The notes below the pieces were generated by a model. The model worked only from the letters and a program-made list of their open reading frames with translations, was not told where the DNA came from and did not search any database. Position numbers and translations under genes: made by a program. Positions 50,977 to 60,190 of a stretch of DNA of 64,000 bases are shown here, piece after piece. The stretch lies in the NCBI GenBank assembly GCA_965229345.1, contig OZ245872.1, forward strand, positions 930,001 through 994,000, read 5' to 3'. The first letter of the stretch is position 1. The number at the start of each line of letters is the position of its first letter. Source of the stretch: PBB1 sp965229345 (GTDB lineage: Bacteria > Pseudomonadota > Gammaproteobacteria > Burkholderiales > Burkholderiaceae_C).

Positions 50977-52160
50977 ACACGCTGTCCCGCGCAGGGCTTG
51001 CACCATACGCCAGTGCCCCCGAGCGCAGCCGAGGCTGGCGGCACCACGAGCCCTTAGTGCCCGGCCAAACCGTGTTCCAGCGCGACCGTGATCGCGTCAT
51101 CCACAGCACCGCATTCCGTCGGCTGGCATACAAGACACAGGTCTTCCTCAATCACGAAGGCGACCTGTTCCGGACTCGCATCACGCATTCGTTGGAAGTC
51201 GCGCAACTGGCACGGTCCATCGCGAGATGCCTGCGCTTGAATGAGGACCTTTGCGAGGTCATCTCACTGGCTCACGACCTGGGTCACACCCCGTTTGGTC
51301 ACGCTGGACAGCACGCGCTCGATGACTGCGTGCGCGAAGCTGACCCGAGCAGCCTGGGTTTCGAGCACAACGCACAGAGCCTGCGGGTGGTCGATCATCT
51401 GGAGGAGCGCTGTCTGACCCACGATGGTCTGAACCTCAGCTTCGAGGCCCGTGAAGGCATCCTGAAGCACTGTTCGCTCCGGCACGCTCAGGCGCTGGAA
51501 GTCGCTGAGCCGGGTGGCGTGGCGTCGCGTTTCATTCAGCGCACGCGACCCAGCCTTGAGGCTCAGTTGTGCAATGTGGCCGATGAACTGGCCTACAACG
51601 CACACGACATCGACGATGGCGTGCGCGCCGGACTGCTGGAACACTCTCAACTGCTCGAGCTGCCATTTTTTGAACGATTCCATCGACAGGTACTGACAGA
51701 ACACCCGCAGGCTGACGGCCGTCGGCTGTTGTTCGAGGTGATCCGAAGAATGCTGTCGCACCAGGTCGATGACCTGATCACAGCATCGAGCGACCGCATG
51801 GCCCGGCATGGACTGCATGATGCAGCCGACGTCGCGCGGGCGCCTACGCTGGTGGCGTGCAGCGATGAGGTATCTGCGCATTCGGTGCAGCTCAAGGCCT
51901 TCCTGCGCCGTCAGCTGTACCAGCATCCCCGGGTGGTCGCCGCCAACGATGTGGTCCGGCAGGTGCTGCGCGATCTGTTCCGGGCCTATGTGGACGAGCC
52001 CGAGCAGATGCCACCGTCGCATGCCGCGCGCGTGCCGCGCCAACTGGCGATCACGGATTACATCGCCGGCATGACCGACCGCTTTGCCTTGCGCGAGCAC
52101 GCCCGGCTGTTCGGCGATCAGCTCACGAGCCAGCTGCCGCGCCAACTATTACCGTTTTGA
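50973..52160 (+). CDS. dgt: dGTP triphosphohydrolase-like HD protein
   Basis: 395 residues from the GTG at 50973. HD-domain metal ligands: His in 'FRTRITHSLEVAQLARSIAR' (about 70-89), His-Asp in 'VISLAHDLGHTPFGHAGQHALD', and a distal Asp in 'VADELAYNAHDIDDGVRAG'. 'FQRDRDRVIHSTAFRRLAYKTQVF' is the conserved N-terminal motif of the type 2 dGTPase-like family. It hydrolyses dNTPs to deoxynucleoside and triphosphate. In many Burkholderiales gltB follows dgt closely; here a pilin operon intervenes. Confidence 0.95.
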   Translation: MNTLSRAGLAPYASAPERSRGWRHHEPLVPGQTVFQRDRDRVIHSTAFRRLAYKTQVFLNHEGDLFRTRITHSLEVAQLARSIARCLRLNEDLCEVISLAHDLGHTPFGHAGQHALDDCVREADPSSLGFEHNAQSLRVVDHLEERCLTHDGLNLSFEAREGILKHCSLRHAQALEVAEPGGVASRFIQRTRPSLEAQLCNVADELAYNAHDIDDGVRAGLLEHSQLLELPFFERFHRQVLTEHPQADGRRLLFEVIRRMLSHQVDDLITASSDRMARHGLHDAADVARAPTLVACSDEVSAHSVQLKAFLRRQLYQHPRVVAANDVVRQVLRDLFRAYVDEPEQMPPSHAARVPRQLAITDYIAGMTDRFALREHARLFGDQLTSQLPRQLLPF

Positions 52161-52258
52161 GTCGCGGACCCTCCGCTTGGGCGACGAGCGGTTTTTGAAG
52201 ACAGACCAGCGGCAGCCCCTCGCTCGCACATGGCGTGCCGCTTGGCAACAATCGGCGC
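52161..52258 (+). promoter_or_regulatory. Presumed promoter region of the pilV-fimT operon
   Basis: A 98-bp gap after dgt. TGGCGTG...TTGGCA (52231-52247) looks sigma-54-like but has GG-N11-GC spacing, one base too long. No better promoter was found. Confidence 0.25.
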
Positions 52259-52876
52259 ATGTCTATGGCCTCATCCTTCTCGTTGTACAGGCGCGATGTG
52301 CTCGCAGATGCGCAGCAGGGTTTCACGCTCGTGGAAATCCTGGTCGCGATCGTCGTGTTGTCCTTCGGCGTGCTTGGCGTCGTTGGCATGCAGGCGGCTG
52401 CCTTGCAGTCCAACCGCGCTGCGCGCAACCAGTCGACCGCGGTGGCCCTCGGCCGCGAACTCGCGGACATCATGAGGGGCAACAAGGACGTGGCGCTGGC
52501 TACTTCCACCTCGAGCAATCCTTATCTCGTGGCGAACTACACCGGAACCTTGCCGACGATCTCCGCCAACTGTTTCACCACGGCGTGCACGTCGACACTG
52601 GCCGTTGCGCAGTACGACATGAACCAGTGGCTGGCGCGCGTCAGTGCGGCGTTGCCTCAAGCCCGTGTCGTGGTGTGTTTCGATGACACCCCTTATGCGT
52701 CGTCTACAGGGCTGCCCCAGTGGGATTGCACTACCGCCGCAAATCAGACCTTGGTGGTCAAGATCGGTTGGACTCAGAAGTCGCTGGACAGCTCCGCCTC
52801 GGCGCCTGAGAAAGCCTCTGCTTCGGGCAGCCGACCCGCCGTGGTCCTTCCCTTGATCGCAGGCAGTGCGACATGA
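52259..52876 (+). CDS. pilV: Type IV pilus minor pilin/modification protein PilV
   Basis: 205 residues from the ATG at 52259. Class III signal 'QQGFTLVEILVAIVVLSFGVLGVVGMQAAAL' is the PilV form, with a long leader of about 25 residues. 'ARNQSTAVALGRELADIMRGN' follows as the conserved PilV helix. First gene of a minor pilin operon (pilV-W-X-Y1-E-fimT); overlaps pilW by 4 bases. Confidence 0.9.
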   Translation: MSMASSFSLYRRDVLADAQQGFTLVEILVAIVVLSFGVLGVVGMQAAALQSNRAARNQSTAVALGRELADIMRGNKDVALATSTSSNPYLVANYTGTLPTISANCFTTACTSTLAVAQYDMNQWLARVSAALPQARVVVCFDDTPYASSTGLPQWDCTTAANQTLVVKIGWTQKSLDSSASAPEKASASGSRPAVVLPLIAGSAT

Positions 52877-53931
52877 AGGCAATTCGCGCTTCATCAAGCA
52901 GCAGTCACGGCAGGTCTCGCCAGGCCGGTCTGACACTCGTCGAGTTGCTGGTTGCGGTCACCCTTGGATTGCTGGTGACGCTCGCGGCAGTCGCTGCGCT
53001 CTTGATTGGCCGGCAAGGTTTCACCTCGGTGGATCAGTCGTCGCAGTTGCGCGAGAACGCCCGGTTTGCCGCCAGTCTGATCCAGCGCATCGTCATCCAG
53101 GCCGGCTACGAAAGCCACCGCGATGGCACGGTGGCCAGCGCCTGGCGTTATTTCTGCTCAGGCTCGGGTCAGCCTTGTGGCGACATCAACGGTGACAGGA
53201 ATCCTGGCATCGTCGGATTCGACAACGCCCTCGTTGGAAGTCTGACGCTGCCGACCGGATTGGTCAGCGGCAACCGCACCAGCGGATGCGGCTCTGTCAC
53301 CGACACCAGCTGTCTCAATGGCGATGACATTCTTGTGGTGCGCTACTGGGGCGACAGCCGTGCTGGCGCTGCTGCCGGCGATGGATCGATGATCAATTGT
53401 TCCGGAGCCAACGAACTGGACGGAACCGTACCGGCCTACAGCATCTTCCACGTCGCTCGCAGCGCCTCCGGTGAACCCACGCTGGCCTGCACCTACCGCG
53501 ACGCGACAGGCGCCTGGCAGACCGTGCCACTGATGCAAGGCGTAGAAGGATTTCAGGTCCTCTACGGCGTGGACAACGTGACGCCGACGACCGCGCCGCC
53601 GTCAGGCGAGACGGGTCTGGATGGTGTGCCAGACCGCTACCTGCGTGCCTCCCAATTGACGGTGAGCGGAAACACCAACGCCACCATGGACAACTGGCGC
53701 CGGGTGCGCAGTGTCCGTATCGGCCTGCTGCTGCGGGGCGACCCCGGCTCTGCCGTTGACCGAGCTGCGAGCGGCCGGAGTTATGACGTGCTGGGTCCCG
53801 GCTTGACGGTCAGCGGCGACGTCGGATCCAACCTGACCGTCCCGGCCGATGGTCGACTCCGACAGCCCATGGTGTTCACCGTGCACTTGCGCAATCGGCA
53901 GTACGTGACACCGCCCACCTGGAATCCGTGA
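52873..53931 (+). CDS. pilW: Type IV pilus minor pilin PilW
   Basis: 352 residues. Prepilin signal 'RQAGLTLVELLVAVTLGLLVTLAAVAALL' (cleavage Gly/Leu, Glu at +5) and the PilW motif 'FTSVDQSSQLRENARFAASLIQRIVIQAGYES'. A large C-terminal domain with two Cys pairs follows. It is part of the tip complex that carries PilY1. Overlaps pilV by 4 bases; pilX begins 2 bases after. Confidence 0.92.
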   Translation: MKAIRASSSSSHGRSRQAGLTLVELLVAVTLGLLVTLAAVAALLIGRQGFTSVDQSSQLRENARFAASLIQRIVIQAGYESHRDGTVASAWRYFCSGSGQPCGDINGDRNPGIVGFDNALVGSLTLPTGLVSGNRTSGCGSVTDTSCLNGDDILVVRYWGDSRAGAAAGDGSMINCSGANELDGTVPAYSIFHVARSASGEPTLACTYRDATGAWQTVPLMQGVEGFQVLYGVDNVTPTTAPPSGETGLDGVPDRYLRASQLTVSGNTNATMDNWRRVRSVRIGLLLRGDPGSAVDRAASGRSYDVLGPGLTVSGDVGSNLTVPADGRLRQPMVFTVHLRNRQYVTPPTWNP

Positions 53932-53933
53932 CC

Positions 53934-54554
53934 ATGAAACGTCACTGCACTTCATCTGCTACATCCGTCGGACAGCGCGGCGTGGCGCTCGTGGTCGTGA
54001 TGTTGATCCTGTTGGTCGTCGTCGTGCTCGGCGTCGGCGGGGCTCAGATCGCACTGCTCAGCGAGCGCACGGCCCGCTATGACCGCGACTACCTGATCGC
54101 CTCGCAAGCAGCAGAAGCTGCGCTGATGGATGCCGAGTTCGACATCCGCGGCCCGAACACGTCCGCCAACAGCCGCACGGTCCAGTTCGCGCCAGGCAAT
54201 GACGGCATCTTCGCCTCAGGCTGCAGTTCCAGCTCTTCCACGCGAGGGCTGTGTCTGCCATTCCCGGACACGACCAAGCCAGTCTGGGCCCGTGTCGACT
54301 TCCTCGACACCAGCACGAGTGCGCCGACCGTCGAGTTCGGCCAGTTCACCGGACGCACGTTCGACTCGGGCAGCGGCATCCGCCCTGCGCGGCGCCCGCG
54401 CTACATCATCGAGCTGATCGACGATCAGGCCCAGGGCAACAACGCCGCGGGCGGGCAGGTGCCCAAGATGTACCGCGTGACTGCCATGGGGTTCGGCCCG
54501 CGCGTCGACGTGCAAGTCGTGCTGCAGATGGTGTTCCGCAAAGAAAAGGGTTGA
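53934..54554 (+). CDS. pilX: Type IV pilus minor pilin PilX
   Basis: 206 residues from the ATG at 53934; a GTG at 53928 would give 208. N-terminus 'GQRGVALVVVMLILLVVVVLGVGGAQIALLSERTARYDRD', the PilX_N pattern lacking the usual Phe1 and Glu5, with 'YLIASQAAEAALMDAEFDIRG' after it. C-terminal 'KMYRVTAMGFGPRVDVQVVLQMVFRK' is the conserved strand. A tip-complex minor pilin; pilY1 starts 2 bases later. Confidence 0.9.
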   Translation: MKRHCTSSATSVGQRGVALVVVMLILLVVVVLGVGGAQIALLSERTARYDRDYLIASQAAEAALMDAEFDIRGPNTSANSRTVQFAPGNDGIFASGCSSSSSTRGLCLPFPDTTKPVWARVDFLDTSTSAPTVEFGQFTGRTFDSGSGIRPARRPRYIIELIDDQAQGNNAAGGQVPKMYRVTAMGFGPRVDVQVVLQMVFRKEKG

Positions 54555-54556
54555 CC

Positions 54557-57500
54557 ATGTCATCACGCACCATGAATCTGTTCAATGCCATGGCAGCCAG
54601 CTCGCTGACGCGATGGGTGGTGCTGCCTGCGTTGTGTGCGGCGGGCCTGGCCATCGTGTCGGCCCAGACCACACCGTCCTTGCCCCCGACAGTGACCCTC
54701 TCGCCGGAGCCGCTGTACGCCCGCGGCGCGCGCGCCAAGCCCACGCTGACGCTGGCTCTGTCGGTGGAATTCCCAACGGTGGGTGCGCAATACGTCGGTA
54801 CGCCCAACACCACCGACGACGCCAGCTACTCGCCCACCACCAAATACGTCGGCTACTACGACACCGAAAGCTGCTACCTCTACAACCTCAGTGCGGGTGA
54901 CGCGAGTCTCAGGTACTTCTATCGCAGTGGGGCGGCCACGAACCGCACCTGCGGTGGTGCCGCCTTCAGCGGGAACTTCATGAACTGGGCGACCAGTTCC
55001 GCTGTCGATGTGCTGCGGTTGGGACTGACCGGCGGGGATCGCGTCATCGATACCGCTTCGCTCACCGTTTTGCAGCGGGCCGTGCTGCCTGGCAACTCGG
55101 CCAATAACAACACCAATTTCTGGAACGGCACGAATTTTCCGTCGAAGCAAATTACCAGCACACAAGCGGCGGGTGCGGTACCGACCGCGTTGCTTCCCAG
55201 CGGCTTCACGGGCACGCTGTATGTCGCCAACTGCCTCAACCGGGTGCACTTTGGCATCCAGAAGACCGGCAGCTGCGACACGCCAGGCAACAACGGCAAC
55301 TTGGGCATCGCGGCCGCCAGCTACGGTCCGACATCCCAGACCAGCGGCTCACTGCCTAGCGGCACTTGGACGAATTGTGCGTCCGAGGGCGGAACCTGTT
55401 CTTTCACTGGTGTGATGGAAGTGGCCTACGGCAGCAGCGCCAGCAGCGGGAACAGTTGGCTCGTGCTCCCTGCATCAAACGGTATCGTTTGCAGCAACAC
55501 GATGAGCGGTACGTCCATTGACCCTCGGCCTGCTGTCTCGAAAGAGTGCCGTTACCGCGCCTATACCGGCAGCTGGACGCCATCGACGGCAACGGCGCTG
55601 ACCCTGGACAAGTTCTTCTACAGCCGCGTCCGTGTGTGTGAAACCGACACATCGGGCGTGCTGACCGACCCGCGTACCAACCTGTGCCTGCGTTACCCGA
55701 ACGGCAACTACAAGCCCGTCGGCAACCTGCAGAAGTACAGCGACCGCGTCCGCGTGGCAGCCTTCGGTTACCTGAACGACAACGACGACACCACGCAGCG
55801 CTACGGCGGGGTGTTGCGCGCCCCGATGAAATACGTTGGAGCGCGTGCCTACGACGCCAATTTCTCGTTGATCTCGGGCACCAACGCTGTCAGGGAGTGG
55901 GAGGAAGACACGGGGGTGTTCAGGACCAATCCGGACAGTGTCACGGCGCCGAACAGCGGGAGCTCCAGCAACGCGCCGAACCAACCGATCAGCGGCGTCA
56001 TCAACTACCTGAATCAGTTTGGTCGCACCGGTGTCTTTGGGCAGTACAAAAGGCGGGACCCGGTGGGCGAGCTGTACTACGAAAGCCTGCGCTACCTGCA
56101 AGGATTGCCGCCGACTCTGGTGGGAACCAGCACCGCCACCAACGCGATGCAGGGCCTCAATGACACCTTGCGTGACGGTTTCCCGGTGGTCTACGCCGAC
56201 TACCCCGCGTACACCGACCCGCACCCGGCGTCTACTGGCACCACAGACTATTCCTGCTTCAAGAACAACATCGTCGGTATCGGGGATGTCAACGCCAATG
56301 CCGACAAATACCTACCGGGTAACTCAATGACCGGGTTTGGGGACATTGCGCGTTCCGCCAGTGATGCCGCTAACGAGCCAGACTTTAAGTTCTGGACTCA
56401 GGTAGTTGGTGGTTTCGAGTCGAATCACACTCCAGTGGTGTCATACACCGATGGCAAGGGTGTCTCTCGTACGACCAGCAACCCCAATACGCCAGCCAAC
56501 ACCGCTCGCTGGGGCATGGAAGGACAGACTTTTTCTGGTGGCGCAACCTACTATGTCGCCGGCGCTTCCTACTGGGCCAACACCCACGACATCCGCGGAA
56601 CGCAATGGACTGACACCGCCAAACGGCGCCCGGGCATGCGCGTCACGACCTATTGGCTGGACGTCAATGAGTTCGGCGAGCAGACTCAGCCTAGCGTGCA
56701 CCGCATCAGCAACCAGTTCTATCTGTCCGCGAAGTACGGTGGCTTCAAGGATGTAACTGGGACAGGCAATCCGTTCAAGAAACTGGACCCGAGCGGCAGC
56801 ATCGTCACCGACACCACCAATGCGAACTGGCAGCGGCAAACCAGCGATACCAATCTGCAAGAAGCCAAGAATTACTTCCTGTCGAGTTCTGCAGACACCG
56901 TGCTGGCGGCACTCGACGAGATCTTTGCCAATGTCGCTTCCGAAGCCAACAGCATCGCCGGTGGTGCGATCTCGACCTCGCGAGTCACGAGTTCGGGCGG
57001 CCTGATTTACCAGGCCCAGTTCGACCCGGCTGATTGGAGCGGCGATCTGGTGGCGTACTCACTGGGCCTGTCGACCGACGGGACACAGATCCAGATCGGC
57101 TCGGCCACCACGTCCATCTGGACCAACTCAGCCGGCCAGCCGGTAGGTGCTGCCGGCAAGCTCGACGACACCGCACCCGGCAGTCGCAATATCTACGTCG
57201 GCTTCAACTCCTCGGCGACGACACCTGTCTTCGACAGCAGTGCCTTCACCTGGACGGCGGTCGACACCTCGGTCAAGTCAGCCCTGTACACCTCGCCCGA
57301 GACCGCAGACGTGCAGGGCCAGAACCGCCTGAACTACCTGCGCGGCGATCGCACGCTGGAAGCCGGGGGCACGGCCGGGGGTACGTTCCGCAAGCGCGGC
57401 AGCAAGCTGGGCGACATCGTGAATTCCGGCATTGCCTACGTGGCTGCTCCGACTCAGGCCATCTCCGATTCGTCTTACGCGAGTTTCTACAGTGCCAATC

Positions 57501-59038
57501 AGGGCCGCGTGCCGGCTCTGTACGTCGGTGCCAACGACGGCATGCTCCACGCCTTCAACGCAACGACCGGTGCGGAGTTGTTTGCCTACATCCCGAGCTG
57601 GACGGTGCCCAACCTGATAGCGCTGACTTCGACGACCTACAGTCACCGCAGCTATGTCGATGGCACGCCGACGGTCAACGAGGCCAACCTGGGTTCCACA
57701 ACCTCGGCAGACTGGCGCACCGTGCTGGTCGGCGGTGCTGGCGGCGGCGGCCAGGGCGTCTATGCACTGGACGTGACCGATCCGACCGCCTTTGCCACCA
57801 CCAGCGGCAACAGCAAGATCCTCTGGGAGTTCACCGACAAGCACGATGTCGACATGGGCAACGTGATCGGTACGCCGCAGATCCTGAAGCTGAACGTCGC
57901 GGCCGGCGGTGCTACACCCGACTACCGCTACTTCGCGGTGGTGGCCAGCGGCGTGAACAATCAAGTGGCGGACGGTCAGGCCAGCACCACCGGCCAGCCA
58001 GCGCTGTTCTTCCTGCGGCTCGACAAGGCGAAATCGACAGCCTGGCAATTGGGTGTCAACTACTACAAAGTGAATTTCCCGGTCATCACCACCGACAGCT
58101 CGCTGCCGTCGGGCCTGGCCAACTTCACCGTGCGGCTGGGTATCGCCGGTGAGGTGAACTACCTCTACGCCGGAGACTTGCAGGGCAATCTGTGGAAGCT
58201 TGACTTCCGGTCCACGTCGGCCAGTTCCTGGAGTCTGGACAACCTCTCGTTCTTCAAGAACAGTGGCAGCGCGATCCCGATGTTCGTGGCGACCGATGGC
58301 GCAACAACACCGAACCGGCAGCCGATCACGATGCCGCCTGCGCTGAGCTTCGGCCCGAACCGCGGCATCATCGTGTCGGTCGGAACCGGGCGCTACCTCT
58401 CGGCTGCCGACAACTCGGCGCCGTTCAAGGTTCAATCGATGTATTCCGTGTTCGACAACAACAGCATCACGCCGGACTCGAGCGGATCACCTGCGGCAGC
58501 CATTTCGGGTCGAGGGAGGTTGCAAGCGGGAACTGTGACGTCAAGCTCCGTCACCTTTTCGGGCTTCGCTTGGGGTCGACCTGCGGCGGACAACGACACG
58601 ACCTCGCGTGCCGGTTGGTACTTCGATTTCTACCAATCCGGGACCACGAGCACGGTGACGGGCACCGGCGAACGACAGATCAGCGGATTGGGTGTGTTAG
58701 CTGGTCGTTTGATCTTCGGGTCGGTGATACCGGCCGTGACCAGTTGCGACAATGGCACCGGCAATTTGTATGTGATCGACACGCTGAGCGGCAACGGTTC
58801 TGCCACCGTGTCTGACGTCGGTATCCTTGGCGAGCCCTTCCTGACCCGGGTCGGCTACTCGACCCTGTACATCAGCGACCCGACAGGCTCCCGCAAAGAA
58901 ACAACCCGCTATCAGATCATCAAGCAAGGCTCCGGCGGCCTGGGTACCCAGCCCAGTCAGACGATCAACACCACCGTTGGCCGACTGAGCTGGCGCGAAA
59001 TCAGCAATTACCAGGACGTGAGGAACGCCACCCCATGA
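54557..59038 (+). CDS. pilY1: Type IV pilus tip adhesin PilY1
   Basis: 1493 residues from the ATG at 54557. A signal peptide (about 15-38, ending 'AIVSAQ') precedes a Ser/Thr/Asn-rich N-terminal half of ~900 residues with scattered Cys and no recognised von Willebrand motif. The C-terminal PilY1 beta-propeller spans about 960-1420, including 'ALYVGANDGMLHAFNATTG' and 'GGGQGVYALDVTDP'. PilY1 sits at the pilus tip with PilVWX, needed for pilus extension and surface contact. It is the largest gene here; its stop overlaps pilE (ATGA). Confidence 0.93.
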   Translation: MSSRTMNLFNAMAASSLTRWVVLPALCAAGLAIVSAQTTPSLPPTVTLSPEPLYARGARAKPTLTLALSVEFPTVGAQYVGTPNTTDDASYSPTTKYVGYYDTESCYLYNLSAGDASLRYFYRSGAATNRTCGGAAFSGNFMNWATSSAVDVLRLGLTGGDRVIDTASLTVLQRAVLPGNSANNNTNFWNGTNFPSKQITSTQAAGAVPTALLPSGFTGTLYVANCLNRVHFGIQKTGSCDTPGNNGNLGIAAASYGPTSQTSGSLPSGTWTNCASEGGTCSFTGVMEVAYGSSASSGNSWLVLPASNGIVCSNTMSGTSIDPRPAVSKECRYRAYTGSWTPSTATALTLDKFFYSRVRVCETDTSGVLTDPRTNLCLRYPNGNYKPVGNLQKYSDRVRVAAFGYLNDNDDTTQRYGGVLRAPMKYVGARAYDANFSLISGTNAVREWEEDTGVFRTNPDSVTAPNSGSSSNAPNQPISGVINYLNQFGRTGVFGQYKRRDPVGELYYESLRYLQGLPPTLVGTSTATNAMQGLNDTLRDGFPVVYADYPAYTDPHPASTGTTDYSCFKNNIVGIGDVNANADKYLPGNSMTGFGDIARSASDAANEPDFKFWTQVVGGFESNHTPVVSYTDGKGVSRTTSNPNTPANTARWGMEGQTFSGGATYYVAGASYWANTHDIRGTQWTDTAKRRPGMRVTTYWLDVNEFGEQTQPSVHRISNQFYLSAKYGGFKDVTGTGNPFKKLDPSGSIVTDTTNANWQRQTSDTNLQEAKNYFLSSSADTVLAALDEIFANVASEANSIAGGAISTSRVTSSGGLIYQAQFDPADWSGDLVAYSLGLSTDGTQIQIGSATTSIWTNSAGQPVGAAGKLDDTAPGSRNIYVGFNSSATTPVFDSSAFTWTAVDTSVKSALYTSPETADVQGQNRLNYLRGDRTLEAGGTAGGTFRKRGSKLGDIVNSGIAYVAAPTQAISDSSYASFYSANQGRVPALYVGANDGMLHAFNATTGAELFAYIPSWTVPNLIALTSTTYSHRSYVDGTPTVNEANLGSTTSADWRTVLVGGAGGGGQGVYALDVTDPTAFATTSGNSKILWEFTDKHDVDMGNVIGTPQILKLNVAAGGATPDYRYFAVVASGVNNQVADGQASTTGQPALFFLRLDKAKSTAWQLGVNYYKVNFPVITTDSSLPSGLANFTVRLGIAGEVNYLYAGDLQGNLWKLDFRSTSASSWSLDNLSFFKNSGSAIPMFVATDGATTPNRQPITMPPALSFGPNRGIIVSVGTGRYLSAADNSAPFKVQSMYSVFDNNSITPDSSGSPAAAISGRGRLQAGTVTSSSVTFSGFAWGRPAADNDTTSRAGWYFDFYQSGTTSTVTGTGERQISGLGVLAGRLIFGSVIPAVTSCDNGTGNLYVIDTLSGNGSATVSDVGILGEPFLTRVGYSTLYISDPTGSRKETTRYQIIKQGSGGLGTQPSQTINTTVGRLSWREISNYQDVRNATP

Positions 59039-59559
59039 AGCCGCGTCCATTGAACTATCACCACGCGGCCCCACACCGGTTGCGCGAGCTCCGCTACGGG
59101 CGTGGCTTCACCTTGATCGAGCTGATGATCACGGTGGCCATCATCGGCATCCTGGCGGCGATTGCCTACCCGTCGTATCAGGATTCGATCCTGAAGGGCC
59201 GACGCGCCGAAGGGCGTACTGCATTGCTGAACTTGCTGCAGCAGCAGGAGCGCTACTACACGCAGACCGGCAGTTATCTGAAGTTCGCTGCCGCAGCGAC
59301 TGGGAACAACGGCACCAACGCGGCGGGCGCCACCACCGTGGCAATTCCGTTCCGGACCACATCGGGAGACTCCACCAGCTTTGCCTACACGCTCAGTGCT
59401 GATGTGTGCAGCAACACACTGGGGCTCGACGAATGCGTCTTGCTGTCCGCTGTACCTCAAAGAACCGACACAGCTGCAGGGACATTGACCGTGTCCAGCA
59501 GTGGGACGAAGGATTGCGACGGCAGCAAGCGGCTCACTCCCGGTGTTTGTTGGCGATGA
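59035..59559 (+). CDS. pilE: Type IV minor pilin PilE
   Basis: 174 residues. Prepilin cleavage in 'YGRGFTLIELMITVAIIGILAAIAYPSYQDSILKGRRAEGRTALL' after a 24-residue basic leader. 'QQQERYYTQTGSYL' is the conserved PilE/ComP-type segment, and two C-terminal Cys pairs, including 'CDGSKRLTPGVCW', form a D-loop. In this operon position it is the minor pilin PilE of the Pseudomonas naming, not the major subunit. ATGA overlaps on both sides. Confidence 0.9.
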   Translation: MKPRPLNYHHAAPHRLRELRYGRGFTLIELMITVAIIGILAAIAYPSYQDSILKGRRAEGRTALLNLLQQQERYYTQTGSYLKFAAAATGNNGTNAAGATTVAIPFRTTSGDSTSFAYTLSADVCSNTLGLDECVLLSAVPQRTDTAAGTLTVSSSGTKDCDGSKRLTPGVCWR

Positions 59560-60164
59560 AAGCTGCTGCATCCATGTTCCGACAGCAGCGCTCAAACGCA
59601 TCGGATCCCCGTGGCTTCACGCTGATCGAGTTGATGGTCACGCTGGCGCTGGTGGCGATCTTGATGGTGCTGGCGGTGCCGAGTTTCATCACGTTTCAGC
59701 GGAACTCCCAACTGACATCCACGGCCAACAGCTTTCTCGCGTCGTTGTCAGCAGCGCGTGCAGAAGCGATGAAGCGACAGCTTCGAACCTTCGTGATTCC
59801 TGTGGACGGCAACAGCTGGTCCAGTGGCTGGACAGTATTTGTCGATGTGAACAGCAATGTCAGCACCACCGCCTTGTCCATGGACGGCGGTGACATCCTG
59901 TTGTCCAGTGTCGATGCGCTGCCCTACCCGCTCACCATCGACACCACCAGTGCGACCAGCTTCGTGCATTCAGGCGTCAAGTACGTGATGTTCAACGGCA
60001 CCGGTTTCATGAGCCTGATCGGTGGCGGGTTTCCTTCGGGCGGCGCTGATTCGCTGGACTTCAGCAACGGCAGCGAGACCCGGCGCGTGCTGGCCAGCGT
60101 GGCTGGGCGCGTCCGTGTATGCAAGCCCACCGATGCGGGCTGCAGCGTGTCGGCCGGCTTCTGA
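59556..60164 (+). CDS. fimT: Minor pilin FimT/GspH-like
   Basis: 202 residues from the ATG at 59556. Signal 'PRGFTLIELMVTLALVAILMVLAVPSFITFQRNSQL' and the GspH/FimT signature 'ANSFLASLSAARAEAMKRQ', then a beta domain ending 'GRVRVCKPTDAGCSVSAGF' with a Cys pair. FimT proteins are minor pilins, some of which bind DNA for uptake. It usually comes first in such operons; here it is last. Confidence 0.88.
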   Translation: MKAAASMFRQQRSNASDPRGFTLIELMVTLALVAILMVLAVPSFITFQRNSQLTSTANSFLASLSAARAEAMKRQLRTFVIPVDGNSWSSGWTVFVDVNSNVSTTALSMDGGDILLSSVDALPYPLTIDTTSATSFVHSGVKYVMFNGTGFMSLIGGGFPSGGADSLDFSNGSETRRVLASVAGRVRVCKPTDAGCSVSAGF

Positions 60165-60190
60165 ACTCGTAACCCCGAGCGCGCATCGAC

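Noticed and set aside
52231..52247. Sigma-54-like TGGCGTG...TTGGCA before pilV
   Set aside because: GG to GC spacing is 11 bases, not the required 10.
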